Positions 17,609 through 27,125 of a DNA stretch of 64,000 bases are shown here, in pieces (within the stretch, counting starts at the first letter, position 1; every line of letters begins with the position of its first letter). The notes under the pieces were generated by a model. That model worked only from the letters and a program-made list of their open reading frames with translations. It did not search any database and was not told the DNA's origin. Position numbers and translations under genes: made by a program. Source of the stretch: a virus; IMG/VR virus record IMGVR_UViG_3300037011_000606, positions 31,098 to 95,097 of that record. The stretch is one strand, 5' to 3'.

Positions 17609-18427
17609 TTACGTCAGCAGTCCAGTCAATTCCCTGCCCGCAGCTGAAACTCCCAGCAGCGGCTGCTGGAACTTCGCGACGGCATAGCCCTTGTTGAACT
17701 TGGCTCCACCATCGTACTGGCTCACTATGGTCGGCCCATCCGCGAGCGTAACGAAAGACGCCTTCCTATCTCCGATGATTGCCGTTGCGGCAACCAACGC
17801 TGCATCTCTCATTATCTCGAGATCGCCAATCATAGTTATGGCACCCGGCAGCACAGTCCTTCCTTCAGGATACGCGCCCCTCACATATGTGTTCGCAAGG
17901 AAGCTCGCATATACCGAGGACTGCATGCATATGACATCAGGCGAGTAACCAAGCTCTTCGAGCGTAGCCACCACCGGCATGATATCATCCATCGGGTTCG
18001 TGGCCGAAGCCTTCCAATTGCCGCCAGACACATCGATCAGTCCAACGAGTACCTCTCCTATCTGCTTGTTCTCCATCCTAGCGAGATCCCTGGCACCATC
18101 AGATACCTGAACCTGCATCAGATTAAACTTCGACTTGAGCGAAGCCTCATCCGACATGACTATGTGGATGACATTCTTCCAGCACTCGAAGTCCAGATCA
18201 GTGAAAGCAGCTGCATTGATTGCCCCTTCCACATTCTCAGGCACCTTCTCCTGACCAGCCATTACAGTCCCAATCGGGATGTGTGCTATGATCTCATTAC
18301 CAAGGTCAAAGACCCGGCAGAGCTTCCTCAGGTTGTACTGTGGCCTGGCCAATCCCAAGATCTCCTCTACGAAGACCTGGGCCTTCATCGCATCCGTAAC
18401 ATTATCCTTAATAATTATACCAGCCAT
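17609..18427 (-). CDS. Major capsid protein (HK97-fold)
   Basis: The start is set at ATG 18427 because GAGGTGAT lies four bases upstream, giving 272 residues. The layout fits a short HK97-fold capsid protein: helical N-arm (DAMKAQVFVEEILGLARPQYNLRKLCRVFDLG), a strand region IAHIPIG, an E-loop-like EKVPENVEGAINAAAFTDLDFECWKNV, spine helix with VSDGARDLARMENKQIGEVLVGLID, an A-domain with LEELGYSPDVICMQSSVYASFLANT, and a final P-domain strand. The gene follows scaffold and decoration genes, has the GC-richer codon choice of the sheath gene, and is followed by a terminator. Fold assignment is inferred from order and pattern. Confidence 0.85.
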   Translation of the reverse strand: MAGIIIKDNVTDAMKAQVFVEEILGLARPQYNLRKLCRVFDLGNEIIAHIPIGTVMAGQEKVPENVEGAINAAAFTDLDFECWKNVIHIVMSDEASLKSKFNLMQVQVSDGARDLARMENKQIGEVLVGLIDVSGGNWKASATNPMDDIMPVVATLEELGYSPDVICMQSSVYASFLANTYVRGAYPEGRTVLPGAITMIGDLEIMRDAALVAATAIIGDRKASFVTLADGPTIVSQYDGGAKFNKGYAVAKFQQPLLGVSAAGRELTGLLT

Positions 18428-18437
18428 GTGTATCACC

Positions 18438-18827
18438 TCACTGCAGAAGCAGTACCTCAGTCTCTGTCGCGGCCTTCACCGCATCCACCATAACGGTTCC
18501 TACAATGCTCATCAGGGTATCCTTATCCTGAGTAAGCAGAGCAGCAGCCGTTGCATTCCACTTGACGGACTGTCCCTGGAGCTGTATCTCGTTAGCCTTG
18601 GCGATTATGACACATCCCCTCAGCATAACGCGCAGCTCAACCTGTCCGGCACCTGTAGCTGCGTTCATTGCAACCCCATGGGGCCCAACGCCAGCATCAC
18701 CACAGACATTCCATCCATCAGTATCGAAGATGACAACTTGTCCCTTCGTTACAGTCACACCGGTCTTCGTAAGACCCTTCACGATCAAATACGGAAATCC
18801 ATCTCTTGTTATTTCACCTACTGCCAT
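18438..18827 (-). CDS. Capsid decoration/stabilising protein
   Basis: This 129-residue beta-rich protein, with VTKGQVVIFDTDGWNVCGDAGVGPHGVAMNAATGAGQVELRVMLRG (split for description), closely follows the pattern of small capsid-decorating proteins in which a 'VTKGDVV...AVGVAL' strand set is typical. It lies between scaffold and major capsid genes, as in many phages. GAGGTGAT precedes the ATG. It probably binds the outer shell. Confidence 0.75.
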   Translation of the reverse strand: MAVGEITRDGFPYLIVKGLTKTGVTVTKGQVVIFDTDGWNVCGDAGVGPHGVAMNAATGAGQVELRVMLRGCVIIAKANEIQLQGQSVKWNATAAALLTQDKDTLMSIVGTVMVDAVKAATETEVLLLQ

Positions 18828-18838
18828 TCAAATCACCT

Positions 18839-19333
18839 CTACTTGAGAGCATCCTCATGCCCAAAGTATTCCTTTCGGATAGTGCGCCTCTTCGCTTCCA
18901 TCTCAGAGAGGTTTCTCTCCGCTTCTGTCGGCTGAACTCCAGCAGTCTTCGGCTTGGGGTCGCCAACCGGAGGCTGAACAGACAGCTTCTCAATATCTTC
19001 CTTGAGAACTGTAAGCTCGGTCTTCGAAAGCTTAGTAAGTCGCTCTATATCCTTGGTCTTATCCTCCACTTTGGAGAGTCCCTTCGCAATGCGACCATCA
19101 ACAATGGAATTGAGGAGCTTATCCACTTCCATCTTGTCGATAGCTGCAAGCTGCTTGGACAACTCGTCCACTTTCTGCATAAGGGACGCCTTCTCCTTCT
19201 CCAAAGTCGCCTTCTCCGCCTTTAGAGAATCTATCTCCTGGGCAAGAGTCGCCAACTTCGGGTCGGGCTGCGACCCTGCAGTTGCCGGAGGATACGCTGC
19301 ATTATCAACCTTCTTTTCATCTGTTTCCGGCAT
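18839..19333 (-). CDS. Scaffolding-like coiled-coil protein
   Basis: The start is taken at ATG 19333, giving 164 residues. The region ~30-75 (EIDSLKAEKATLEKEKASLMQKVDELSKQLAAID) is an almost perfect heptad coiled coil and the whole protein is charged and helical, with a short basic C-terminus containing EAKRRTIRKEYFG. This is the usual form of a capsid scaffold, whose basic C-terminus binds the capsid protein. It is the first gene behind the 19.37 kb promoter. The leader is only about 12 bases and no strong ribosome site is seen. Confidence 0.8.
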   Translation of the reverse strand: MPETDEKKVDNAAYPPATAGSQPDPKLATLAQEIDSLKAEKATLEKEKASLMQKVDELSKQLAAIDKMEVDKLLNSIVDGRIAKGLSKVEDKTKDIERLTKLSKTELTVLKEDIEKLSVQPPVGDPKPKTAGVQPTEAERNLSEMEAKRRTIRKEYFGHEDALK

Positions 19334-19344
19334 TGAATTACACC

Positions 19345-19398
19345 TATATATATATATCTCGTACAAAGAATATATACAGGCAGGGAGGGGTATTGACT
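19345..19398 (-). promoter_or_regulatory. Late promoter of the capsid module with shared upstream element
   Basis: On the - strand the order is AGTCAATACCCCTCCC (19398-19383), then TATA-like GTATATATTC (19376-19367), CGAGATATATATA (19361-19349) and the scaffold ATG at 19333. The 16-base element occurs identically at 43748-43733 before the first late gene. A virus-coded activator probably binds there. It lies directly after the stop of the upstream gene. Confidence 0.75.
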
Positions 19399-19399
19399 C

Positions 19400-19807
19400 T
19401 CAATTTTCCATGAGCAGCTGAATAATCTCCTCAGTGGATATTCTTAGCTTACTATTCTTTGGGTATGGCCTACTTTGTAATATAGCCAACACCCCTTTCT
19501 TAGTCAAATGTTCCCCATTCTTAAACCTAACCATCACTTCTAAAAACCATTTCTTATCGATGAACCTAGTCATCGTAGAACAATTCTCTATACCATTTAT
19601 TCTTACAAACTCTGGCCTAATGGCACAAGTTACACTAATCTCCAATAAGTCCTCTTGTAATCTTCTCAATTGATAAAACCCTCCCCTCACCTCACAGTAA
19701 GGGCAGAGTCTTATCTTCCTCCCTCTTTTGGAGACCTGCACTCCACATATAACCCTATCTAACAACACCATACTACTATGCGATATTGTCAATTCTACAT
19801 ACCTCAC
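19400..19807 (-). CDS. Possible zinc-binding protein between protease and scaffold genes
   Basis: This frame of up to 135 residues contains VICGVQVSKRGRKIRLCPYCEVRGGFYQLRRL, with a CPYC pair and further cysteines that may bind zinc, and a basic lysine-rich C-terminal half ending in a helix (TEEIIQLLMEN). The frame opens at GTG 19807, overlapping the previous gene by 32 bases. ATG 19771 is an alternative start and neither has a good ribosome site. No family recognised. A nucleic-acid-binding role is possible. Confidence 0.6.
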   Translation of the reverse strand: MRYVELTISHSSMVLLDRVICGVQVSKRGRKIRLCPYCEVRGGFYQLRRLQEDLLEISVTCAIRPEFVRINGIENCSTMTRFIDKKWFLEVMVRFKNGEHLTKKGVLAILQSRPYPKNSKLRISTEEIIQLLMEN

Positions 19808-22601
19808 AGGCAGGATTCGCTACTATATTCACTCTATCATATTTCAATATCTTCTTAATTATACTCCGGACAGAGTCCACCAGTACCTCTATCTCAACCG
19901 AGAACCCCACATACGTCCCTTCCTCGATCTCTTTCTGCTTATCAACATTTGTAATAACCGTATCTATCATTATGGTATCATTCACAAAGTTAACACTAGC
20001 TACACTCCCATCCATATCCTCAAGATAATGGGGCCCCACACATACAGATATACCCATCATCCTTTCGGGCCTGTCCCTAACAACCTCTGGTGAGAACCAT
20101 TCTCCATTCCACACTCCATAGGAGAAAGCGGCCCCTCCCACATGGAAAAGACCATCTGGCCCCTTACCAAACTTACTAACGCTCATCATCATCCTACTCT
20201 TAACAATCTGCTCCCCCTTCTCCAAAGATAACTTGGACACTTCTACCTTACTCCACTTCCAATAATTAACCTCAGGAGAACTTCTCACCGCTTCATAAGT
20301 CCCCTGCAGTACTCCACCCAGGAAGTTATACCTCTTACACAAGGGCGTATCATCCAACACTATTACTTTTCCTGAATCCTTACGCTCAGTCCAAGACATC
20401 ATATCCTTGGTCTTATTACCAGGCGACCCCGGAGGTAAGAACTCAGGCCCTTCCTTACCCCTTTGAGAGAAGTCCTTGGCATAAGGCTTCCTAATAGCTC
20501 CCTCTGACTTACCCACAGGATCCTCAGTCAGCACCATCATATTATCCTCTATAAACAAATCCCAATGCTTGGTGCTCTCCTTCCACCAGTGGTAACTCAG
20601 TACAAACTCTCTAACCTCACATCCAACCTTCTCCAAGTGGCTAATCTCTAAGAAGCTAAGCTGTTTAGCATCCTCCTTAGATGTCACTGCGAAGTAATGC
20701 TTGCCAAACCTTTCAACCAAATAAGACCTCTTATCATACTTTGACACCACCGTAAAGATGGTATCTAGAGCATAAACATACTTATCCCTGATCTCCATCC
20801 TTTTATCCTTATTCTCGAACTCCCAATATCTATACTCCTTAGGAATAGTATCCTTAACTCTCTGAGGTAAGGCGCTAATCCCCATCTGTGGTATATATTC
20901 ACTCTTCTTCAGAACAAGGGGTCTGTCCTCAGTGCTCTTAGTAACCCATTTTCCATCCAGCTTTTTCATCTCGAACATCTGAGGATATCCTTCTAACCAA
21001 AACTCCTTATAATCTTCCAATTGAGCGCCCCACTCTACTATTCCTTGTTCTGAAAGCTGCGCAACACCCTCAATATCCTCGCTACCATTTTCTCCGTCCA
21101 CGGTCAACACCCCATTATTAACCCTATACTGATACACTCTTTCCACAGTATCATTCATCTTAAAATACATACCAGGTATCTTCCTAGCACTCTCCAAAAT
21201 ACTCTTGAGCCTATCTACCTCATCCTTACATACTCTACCAACACTCAACCCCACCATCCTTACCTTCTCACCATACTGATATACCCTGCGGGCTGTTAAC
21301 TCTACACCATCTCCCACAGCCAACTTCAACCCACTATTAACCTTCCCTATAAATACAAACACACCATCAAATACATCCTCTTTAGGAGTATCTATTCTTG
21401 CATCTCCACCCAACCCCACATAATACTCATTATTTCCTAACTCTTTAACCACCATTCCAACAAATTCCAACGTATTACTATAGACAAAGTACCCCTTCCC
21501 CTCAATCTCTCTTATCAATACGGGCCTAGTCTCCTTCATCAAATATCTCTCTAGGGTTAGCTCATCATCTATATAAGTCGTCCATCCGGCCATACAGCAA
21601 GGATAACCTTCAAATTGACGCTCGACTCGACTAATCCTCTCATTAAACACCATACTGCTAAGGTTCTCATCCCACCAATGGACATCTGTCAATTGCACCT
21701 GATACTTGAGATCCTCTCCCTTAACTAGAGTACTTGCCCCTCTTAAGAATCCTTCTACCCTCATCTCAGGATCCTTAGAAACAATAATACCCTCCAGCAT
21801 TATCTCCTTGACATCTTTTGCTTTGAGCATGCCGGTAAAACAAGGAAGCCTTCTAGACACATCCATCCCATTGTCCATTATCACAAACACTTCGCCATCT
21901 ACCTTATGCACCTGCACTCTCACTCCTTTAGAAAGCCGTTGTACCGAAACAGGGAATTTCAACAACTGTCCAGCTAGAGAGCTCAGCCCGTATAGGACAG
22001 TTGAAACTTCCTTAGGCTTAAAGTACTTCCCTGGTCTCGTGATGCCTTTATCCGACACCATAAACATCGGGTTAGGACTCTCTGATATATAGTTGGAGCT
22101 ATACACAGGTATATAACTCCCATCAGGCTGAGCAGTATGCAAAACCACTCTACTCGCATACTTCCCCATCAACTCATTTATATTACCTTCAGGCCCCTTA
22201 ACCACAATATCTATATTTCCTTTAGTCCTTCCCTTAGTTACAATCTCTCCAGTTAGAGATAAGGACCCACTCACATTAAATGGTAGCAGAAGCTCTAGAG
22301 CCTTCGTCAGAGTAATCTCTTCATTGGAGCTCTCTTCCATCTTCTTAGTATCCTCTACCCTTCCTAACGTTAACCTATCCAATTCATCCTTGATTCCATG
22401 ATCCAGCCCCAACTCTTTCAACCTCTCAACAAGGAGTTTATGTGTATTGTAGAAATCCTCCTTCGTCCAAACATACCCATCGGTAACAAACTCTCCACTT
22501 TTCCACTGGGCGAAAGCCTCATGCAATTTATGATGTATCATTAACACCTCACTCTCACCCAGCTTACCGACAGTCTCCACTAATCCCATATTTAACTTCA
22601 T
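19776..22601 (-). CDS. Prohead-protease-like protein fused to degenerate DNA-ligase-like and nucleotidyltransferase-like regions
   Basis: This 941-residue protein lies between portal and scaffold, where the capsid maturation protease is expected. The last ~90 residues fit an XkdF/HK97-type serine protease, with candidate His858 (VGPHYLED) and Ser901 (YVGFSVEIE), ending VANPACEVC. Residues ~105-175 hold LSLTGEIVTKGRTKGNIDIVV, resembling a nucleotidyltransferase G...DxD site with Asn in place of the first Asp. Residues ~190-480 follow an ATP-dependent DNA ligase: VSVQRLSKGVRVQVHKVDGEV where active ligases have K-x-D-G-x-R, then IMDNGMDVSRRLP (motif III-like) and EIMLEGIIV (motif IV-like). The nucleophilic lysine and the following Asp are replaced by Leu223 and Lys225. 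It is therefore probably a non-catalytic ligase fold. Starts in an ATGA overlap with portal. Confidence 0.75.
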   Translation of the reverse strand: MKLNMGLVETVGKLGESEVLMIHHKLHEAFAQWKSGEFVTDGYVWTKEDFYNTHKLLVERLKELGLDHGIKDELDRLTLGRVEDTKKMEESSNEEITLTKALELLLPFNVSGSLSLTGEIVTKGRTKGNIDIVVKGPEGNINELMGKYASRVVLHTAQPDGSYIPVYSSNYISESPNPMFMVSDKGITRPGKYFKPKEVSTVLYGLSSLAGQLLKFPVSVQRLSKGVRVQVHKVDGEVFVIMDNGMDVSRRLPCFTGMLKAKDVKEIMLEGIIVSKDPEMRVEGFLRGASTLVKGEDLKYQVQLTDVHWWDENLSSMVFNERISRVERQFEGYPCCMAGWTTYIDDELTLERYLMKETRPVLIREIEGKGYFVYSNTLEFVGMVVKELGNNEYYVGLGGDARIDTPKEDVFDGVFVFIGKVNSGLKLAVGDGVELTARRVYQYGEKVRMVGLSVGRVCKDEVDRLKSILESARKIPGMYFKMNDTVERVYQYRVNNGVLTVDGENGSEDIEGVAQLSEQGIVEWGAQLEDYKEFWLEGYPQMFEMKKLDGKWVTKSTEDRPLVLKKSEYIPQMGISALPQRVKDTIPKEYRYWEFENKDKRMEIRDKYVYALDTIFTVVSKYDKRSYLVERFGKHYFAVTSKEDAKQLSFLEISHLEKVGCEVREFVLSYHWWKESTKHWDLFIEDNMMVLTEDPVGKSEGAIRKPYAKDFSQRGKEGPEFLPPGSPGNKTKDMMSWTERKDSGKVIVLDDTPLCKRYNFLGGVLQGTYEAVRSSPEVNYWKWSKVEVSKLSLEKGEQIVKSRMMMSVSKFGKGPDGLFHVGGAAFSYGVWNGEWFSPEVVRDRPERMMGISVCVGPHYLEDMDGSVASVNFVNDTIMIDTVITNVDKQKEIEEGTYVGFSVEIEVLVDSVRSIIKKILKYDRVNIVANPACEVCRIDNIA

Positions 22602-23917
22602 TGAGACTCCTCCTCATCATCTGTATCATCTGTAGAACCCCCAGGTTCATCATCCACAGGCCCAGCCGGAGTTTTATCCGTACTCGGTAATCCGCCTTCC
22701 GGAGTTCCTGGCATTGCTCCGCCACCAGTCTTCGGAGGCATTATCTGTGCATCCAACATATACTGTTCAATATCCAAGATCCTGAACATCTCGCGCTTGG
22801 TCATGGTACCATTTGCCACCGCATATGTACAAGCTCTTAACAGCTGATAGTCTATTGGCGCAGCCTCAACCCACTGGTGCTTCACCCTGTAAACAAATGG
22901 GTCCTGCCCCATCGACCTAACAATGTTATCATACCACTGCTTCTCCAAATTCCTTCTCATAAACAACTGTTCCCAACCAACTGGGCCTTGATACAACGCT
23001 AGTAAAGCCGCATCCAAAGTGGCCCTTGTCGTAGTCTTCTCCCTACCTAGCAAAGTCTTAGGTATCCCCCAATTGCCTATGATCTCTTCATCACACTTCT
23101 CAATCGAACGGATAATCGCCATCAAATCTGGCTTAAGATCAATGACCTTCGCCTCAATCTTCTTATTATATATAACCGACTGCCCGGGCTTCAACTGATC
23201 CCTAAAAGAATTCATTGCTGTCGCTTTTTCTGCCTGTCCTCTAATATCTGACGTGTCCATGCAGAACAGTCCTATCGGCGCCCAATGCCTCTTGGAAGAC
23301 TCTTTGAGATCCCTCTCATACAACAACTTCGACTTGATGGGGCTCATGACCGTTGCTATCGAAGAAATACCCGTCTTATCTACTTCCATTGAGTCTAGAG
23401 CGAAGTACAACACCTCATTAGGTTTTAATATTCTCTCCCCACCAACTGTTCTATATATATAATAATTAATCTCCAGAGTCTTCTCATTAACCACTGGAGT
23501 AATATTACTGGAGATTAACGGAACCAAACTAGCTATATTCCCTTCACTATCTTTGGCTATCTCCCAGCCACAAGCACCATAAATATGTCGCTTAATAACA
23601 GTGGTATACAGCGCATTATCCATATTAACCAATCTATTAATCAGATCCACCTTTTCTTTGATCTTCTTACATATATCTGCACTAGGCCCCGTTACCGAGG
23701 TTCTAAAACCCTTCCTCACAGTATAATACCCAACAGAGTTAATGCTCCTCCTAACAATAGACACCTTCTTATAACCATCATATAACGTATTAACCGTAAT
23801 ATCATCATTTTCAATCGTGAGCATGCTCTCCACATTCCAGATAGTAGACAATGCCCTACCATTATCTGGATACTTTCCCGTCAATCTCTGCCCTAGCGTT
23901 CTCCTTACAGCTTCCAT
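22598..23917 (-). CDS. Portal protein
   Basis: This 439-residue protein lies directly downstream of TerL and has HK97/SPP1-type portal features: YKKVSIVRRSINSVGYYTVRKGF, a wing domain with PNEVLYFALDS and the clip-proximal GISSIATVMSPIKSKLLYERDLKESSKRH, GQSVIYNKKIEAKVIDLKPD, and WGIPKTLLGREKTTTRATLDAALLALYQ. The C-terminus is a flexible, acidic Pro/Gly tail. The portal is the DNA gateway and terminase docking ring. GAGGTG precedes the ATG. Confidence 0.93.
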   Translation of the reverse strand: MEAVRRTLGQRLTGKYPDNGRALSTIWNVESMLTIENDDITVNTLYDGYKKVSIVRRSINSVGYYTVRKGFRTSVTGPSADICKKIKEKVDLINRLVNMDNALYTTVIKRHIYGACGWEIAKDSEGNIASLVPLISSNITPVVNEKTLEINYYIYRTVGGERILKPNEVLYFALDSMEVDKTGISSIATVMSPIKSKLLYERDLKESSKRHWAPIGLFCMDTSDIRGQAEKATAMNSFRDQLKPGQSVIYNKKIEAKVIDLKPDLMAIIRSIEKCDEEIIGNWGIPKTLLGREKTTTRATLDAALLALYQGPVGWEQLFMRRNLEKQWYDNIVRSMGQDPFVYRVKHQWVEAAPIDYQLLRACTYAVANGTMTKREMFRILDIEQYMLDAQIMPPKTGGGAMPGTPEGGLPSTDKTPAGPVDDEPGGSTDDTDDEEESQ

Positions 23918-23928
23918 TTTAACACCTC

Positions 23929-25392
23929 TTAAAACGTTACGTATACTGGCACTTCTCTAACACCCTCAAGTGTATTCTCCGGCTTTAAATGCCAAACCAA
24001 ATTAACAACTGCATCAGCTACATCCTTAGATCCAGTTTTAGGATGATCTATCTTCTGCCCTCTGATCAATTCCACGGACTTTAACTCTTCTAACAACTTC
24101 TCGTAGTTCACAAACTCTAACTTACCACTGTAAGCAGATTCCTTAAAGGATGTATACTCCTTAACAGTAACATGATTCTGTATTATCTCTACTCCCTTTT
24201 CTCTGATAGATTGCAACGTCTCTGGATAGTTCCATATATCAGTTACAAAGATATCCAACTCACATCTCGTTGTCAAGTCAAATATAAAATCGGCAACCTC
24301 TTTAGCATCAATCTCTTTAATCTCATCAACATTTTTGAAAGGCTTGAACTCATGTATTATATCCACTATCGGTATATCTTTGTTCGGATCCAAATGACCA
24401 ACAGCAAGACCAAAACTATCATTCTTAACTGCGGGGTCACCAGCGGCAAAGTACTTTACCCCCGGCAACCCCCTCCAATCCGGATTAATTCTCCACCGAC
24501 CATCCGTTCCCTCATACGTTGGATTTTTAGCTCTTGAAATACAATTATCCAGCTTATACCCTTCCTTAAAGAACGTCTCAATAGCCGCGCTAGGTATAGC
24601 TCCCCAGTCCCTCCAAGCTGTTTCTGGATCCTTATCAAACTCATCTTCTAACATCTCAAACGTAATATTGGGATTCATCTCCCAAGTCGGCCAGCGCTTA
24701 CAATACCATCCAGGCTTGCCCTTGAACTGATTATATAACTCCATCGCATAGTCCTTTACATACATTGGCGAGGTGATAATAACCTTCCTACCATCCTTTC
24801 CAAATGTCTTAACACTCCTGGACAGAGTATCATAGACCATCGCCGCCGAAGAATTGCCACCAGTATCCTTAAACCTAGACAACTCATCGAAACTAACGCA
24901 GATGATAGTCTTCCCTGCTAGAGAGGCGCTATTACTATGCTCACTTCGAAGTATAACTTTGCCATCCCTCGTCGGGAAGATATACTCATTATAATGTTCT
25001 ATGTACTTCTGCTCCTGGAACCAAGGGCTATTAGCTATTCTCGCTTTAACATGGGCGAAAACAGTATCCTTCGCCTGTCTATCAGACGTAGCTACATTAA
25101 TAATAAAGATTTCGGTCCCTGCAGGCAACCCATAGTACTTGCATGGAGTCCCTCTAGATATCATCTTAAAAGCCTCATAGCAGGTTATTATAGAGGCCGT
25201 AGTAGTTTTGCCACTCCTCATCCCACATATTAACACGGTGTTCTGAATTCCTGGTTTGTAAAACTCAGTCAATACTTCTATTTGCTTTGGCCAAAGCCAT
25301 CCAATTCCCAGGTGCTTCTTGACGAAATATAAAACGTCATCGTACGCCTTCATATCATCAATCATCCGCCCTGAGAGAGGATTATCCATCAT
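23929..25392 (-). CDS. terL: Terminase large subunit
   Basis: This 487-residue packaging motor has a Walker A GMRSGKTT (57-64), Walker B ICVSFDE (164-170) with the catalytic Glu after Asp, a coupling motif IITSP (205-209), and an RNase H-like nuclease domain with Asp319 (AAGDPAVKN), Asp385 (FVTDIWN) and Asp457/Asp460 (SKDVADA). All key residues are present, so it should be active. The ATG overlaps the stop of the tailspike gene. The tailspike gene sits directly upstream, while the candidate small subunit is about 18 kb upstream at the operon head, an unusual separation. Confidence 0.97.
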   Translation of the reverse strand: MMDNPLSGRMIDDMKAYDDVLYFVKKHLGIGWLWPKQIEVLTEFYKPGIQNTVLICGMRSGKTTTASIITCYEAFKMISRGTPCKYYGLPAGTEIFIINVATSDRQAKDTVFAHVKARIANSPWFQEQKYIEHYNEYIFPTRDGKVILRSEHSNSASLAGKTIICVSFDELSRFKDTGGNSSAAMVYDTLSRSVKTFGKDGRKVIITSPMYVKDYAMELYNQFKGKPGWYCKRWPTWEMNPNITFEMLEDEFDKDPETAWRDWGAIPSAAIETFFKEGYKLDNCISRAKNPTYEGTDGRWRINPDWRGLPGVKYFAAGDPAVKNDSFGLAVGHLDPNKDIPIVDIIHEFKPFKNVDEIKEIDAKEVADFIFDLTTRCELDIFVTDIWNYPETLQSIREKGVEIIQNHVTVKEYTSFKESAYSGKLEFVNYEKLLEELKSVELIRGQKIDHPKTGSKDVADAVVNLVWHLKPENTLEGVREVPVYVTF

Positions 25393-26672
25393 TACACCGT
25401 ACCAGTATTCGCACTATCCTGTGAGCCAGCCCCAGTCTTATTTATAGTATTTGTCCCCGCGCCATGGGAAGTATTCCCTACTATATGGTTCTTCGAACCA
25501 GATTCATCGACAGCATACTTATGTACAGTTGCTCCAGAGGCTGTTACATGGTTACCAGTCGCTGAACAATATGTACAAGTATTCATATTTATACCACTAT
25601 ATGTATTGCTAGCATCTTGGCTGCAATCCACTATAGAATTACCACTAATCAATACCTCATTCGACGTTGCCAAGTTTATACCATGCGCCCCTACCTTCTC
25701 GATATGATTACCTGTGATAACACCATTCCCTGTAGATGCATTAATCCCCAGATTATCCGCATTGTATATCTCATTACCAGAGACCACAAACCTTTCCACT
25801 ACAGATATGCCATTATAACAAGTATTAATCACATTTCCCTTTACAACAGTATCAAACCACTTGGCCCATATAGCAGACAACACCCCAGTGTGATTATTTA
25901 TACCATTCCCAGATATCACACAATTAGATGGAGAATTAGTCGTCCATATTACAGCAATAGCTACGCTGGTAGAAGCAGACATATCTATCTGATTACCATT
26001 CACAAACGCATATCCACACGAAGTATTCCTACAATCTATAACCACTCCGGAATACCCCTGACCGTTCATCTCATTATCAGTAATATGCACATTCACTATA
26101 TCATTAGTGGAATAGTACAAGTACACACAGTGCTGATTCGCGTTATAGAAGTAATTATCCTCTATCCACACATTCTTCGAGTCATAGTCACCGTTACCAA
26201 TAGCATTCAGATATGCATCATAGAAGTAACAGTTGCTAATAACTAAATCATTAGCACTAACTATCTTTAGATCCTCAGTTCCACCAGTCTGATTAGCTTT
26301 GTTTCCATCGAAGGATATACCTCTAATTACTATATGATTCCGTTGAGTAGCCACTTCTCCTATATCCAATACACTATCATCAAGGCCATTCGCTTTCTTT
26401 ACAATGGCTCCTTTCTCTCCGACCAACGCGATATTATGTCCTTGAATAGTCCAACTAGCAGCTACGGTATAAGTACCTGCCATAAGGAAGACAGTTCCTC
26501 CACCATCAGCCTCGCACTGATCTATTGCAGCTTGTACCGTAGTAAAATCACCATAAAGACCAGCCGGATCCACATGGTAAACCCTACCCCTAATTCCTTG
26601 TTCCATCCGGTTCATATCTTCATCGGTTATTATTTCGGCTGCCCATGTCTTAAACGAATAATTCGCTACCAT
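25392..26672 (-). CDS. Tailspike-like right-handed beta-helix protein (pectate-lyase type)
   Basis: After a short N-terminal part (EDMNRMEQGIRGRVYHV), residues from ~35 show the entry to a parallel beta-helix: YGDFTTVQAAIDQCEADGGGTVFLMAGTYTV, then many repeats of the type ISGNxIxN, VTGNHI and ITDNEM, each one rung. Such proteins bind or cleave surface polysaccharide. Catalytic residues cannot be picked from sequence alone. The position directly before TerL, away from the other fibres, is unusual. The extreme C-terminus (GAGSQDSANTGTV) is typical of beta-helix trailing ends. Confidence 0.85.
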   Translation of the reverse strand: MVANYSFKTWAAEIITDEDMNRMEQGIRGRVYHVDPAGLYGDFTTVQAAIDQCEADGGGTVFLMAGTYTVAASWTIQGHNIALVGEKGAIVKKANGLDDSVLDIGEVATQRNHIVIRGISFDGNKANQTGGTEDLKIVSANDLVISNCYFYDAYLNAIGNGDYDSKNVWIEDNYFYNANQHCVYLYYSTNDIVNVHITDNEMNGQGYSGVVIDCRNTSCGYAFVNGNQIDMSASTSVAIAVIWTTNSPSNCVISGNGINNHTGVLSAIWAKWFDTVVKGNVINTCYNGISVVERFVVSGNEIYNADNLGINASTGNGVITGNHIEKVGAHGINLATSNEVLISGNSIVDCSQDASNTYSGINMNTCTYCSATGNHVTASGATVHKYAVDESGSKNHIVGNTSHGAGTNTINKTGAGSQDSANTGTV

Positions 26673-27125
26673 TTACACCACCTCGAAATCGAAATCCCAT
26701 ATTATATGAAGCGCATCTGGCGCTCCTTTAACTATTGGCCCTATTACTACCCTCGCGGCGCACTTCCTCGCCCCCTTCACAGCGTTTTTATCTGCTATTA
26801 CAGACTCCTTGATCGTCCCGGTACCTACTCCTGCACCAAATTCAAAATAGCAACGGCATCTATGACCTACTCTTGCATTAGTACAAGATCCTCTAGCCAT
26901 CTCCGCACCTTGTAGATCTGTTTGAGAGATATCAACTGCTGTATCGCTATCCCCAATAGATATGCATTTCAGATTGGTCGGAACGCCTATCCCACCCAAT
27001 CTATCTATTATAATCTCATACCCATCTTCCAAGAGTAAATTGTGACGTTCCCCACTATCAATTACCTTACCATCTCGACGCAGTTCCCAAATTACATTAG
27101 CCTTAACACCAATCTTCATTTCCAT
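26673..27125 (-). CDS. Tail fibre-associated protein
   Basis: This 150-residue protein has the pattern KANVIWELRRDGKVIDSGERHNLLLEDGYEIIIDRLGG, found in small tail-tip proteins in which an RDG..VI..GE.HN..T..G strand is common. The later part is beta-rich. The start may be ATG 27125 or ATG 27119, the latter in an ATGA overlap with the previous stop. It follows the baseplate-like gene and precedes the tailspike, so it may connect the two. Role inferred. Confidence 0.7.
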   Translation of the reverse strand: MEMKIGVKANVIWELRRDGKVIDSGERHNLLLEDGYEIIIDRLGGIGVPTNLKCISIGDSDTAVDISQTDLQGAEMARGSCTNARVGHRCRCYFEFGAGVGTGTIKESVIADKNAVKGARKCAARVVIGPIVKGAPDALHIIWDFDFEVV

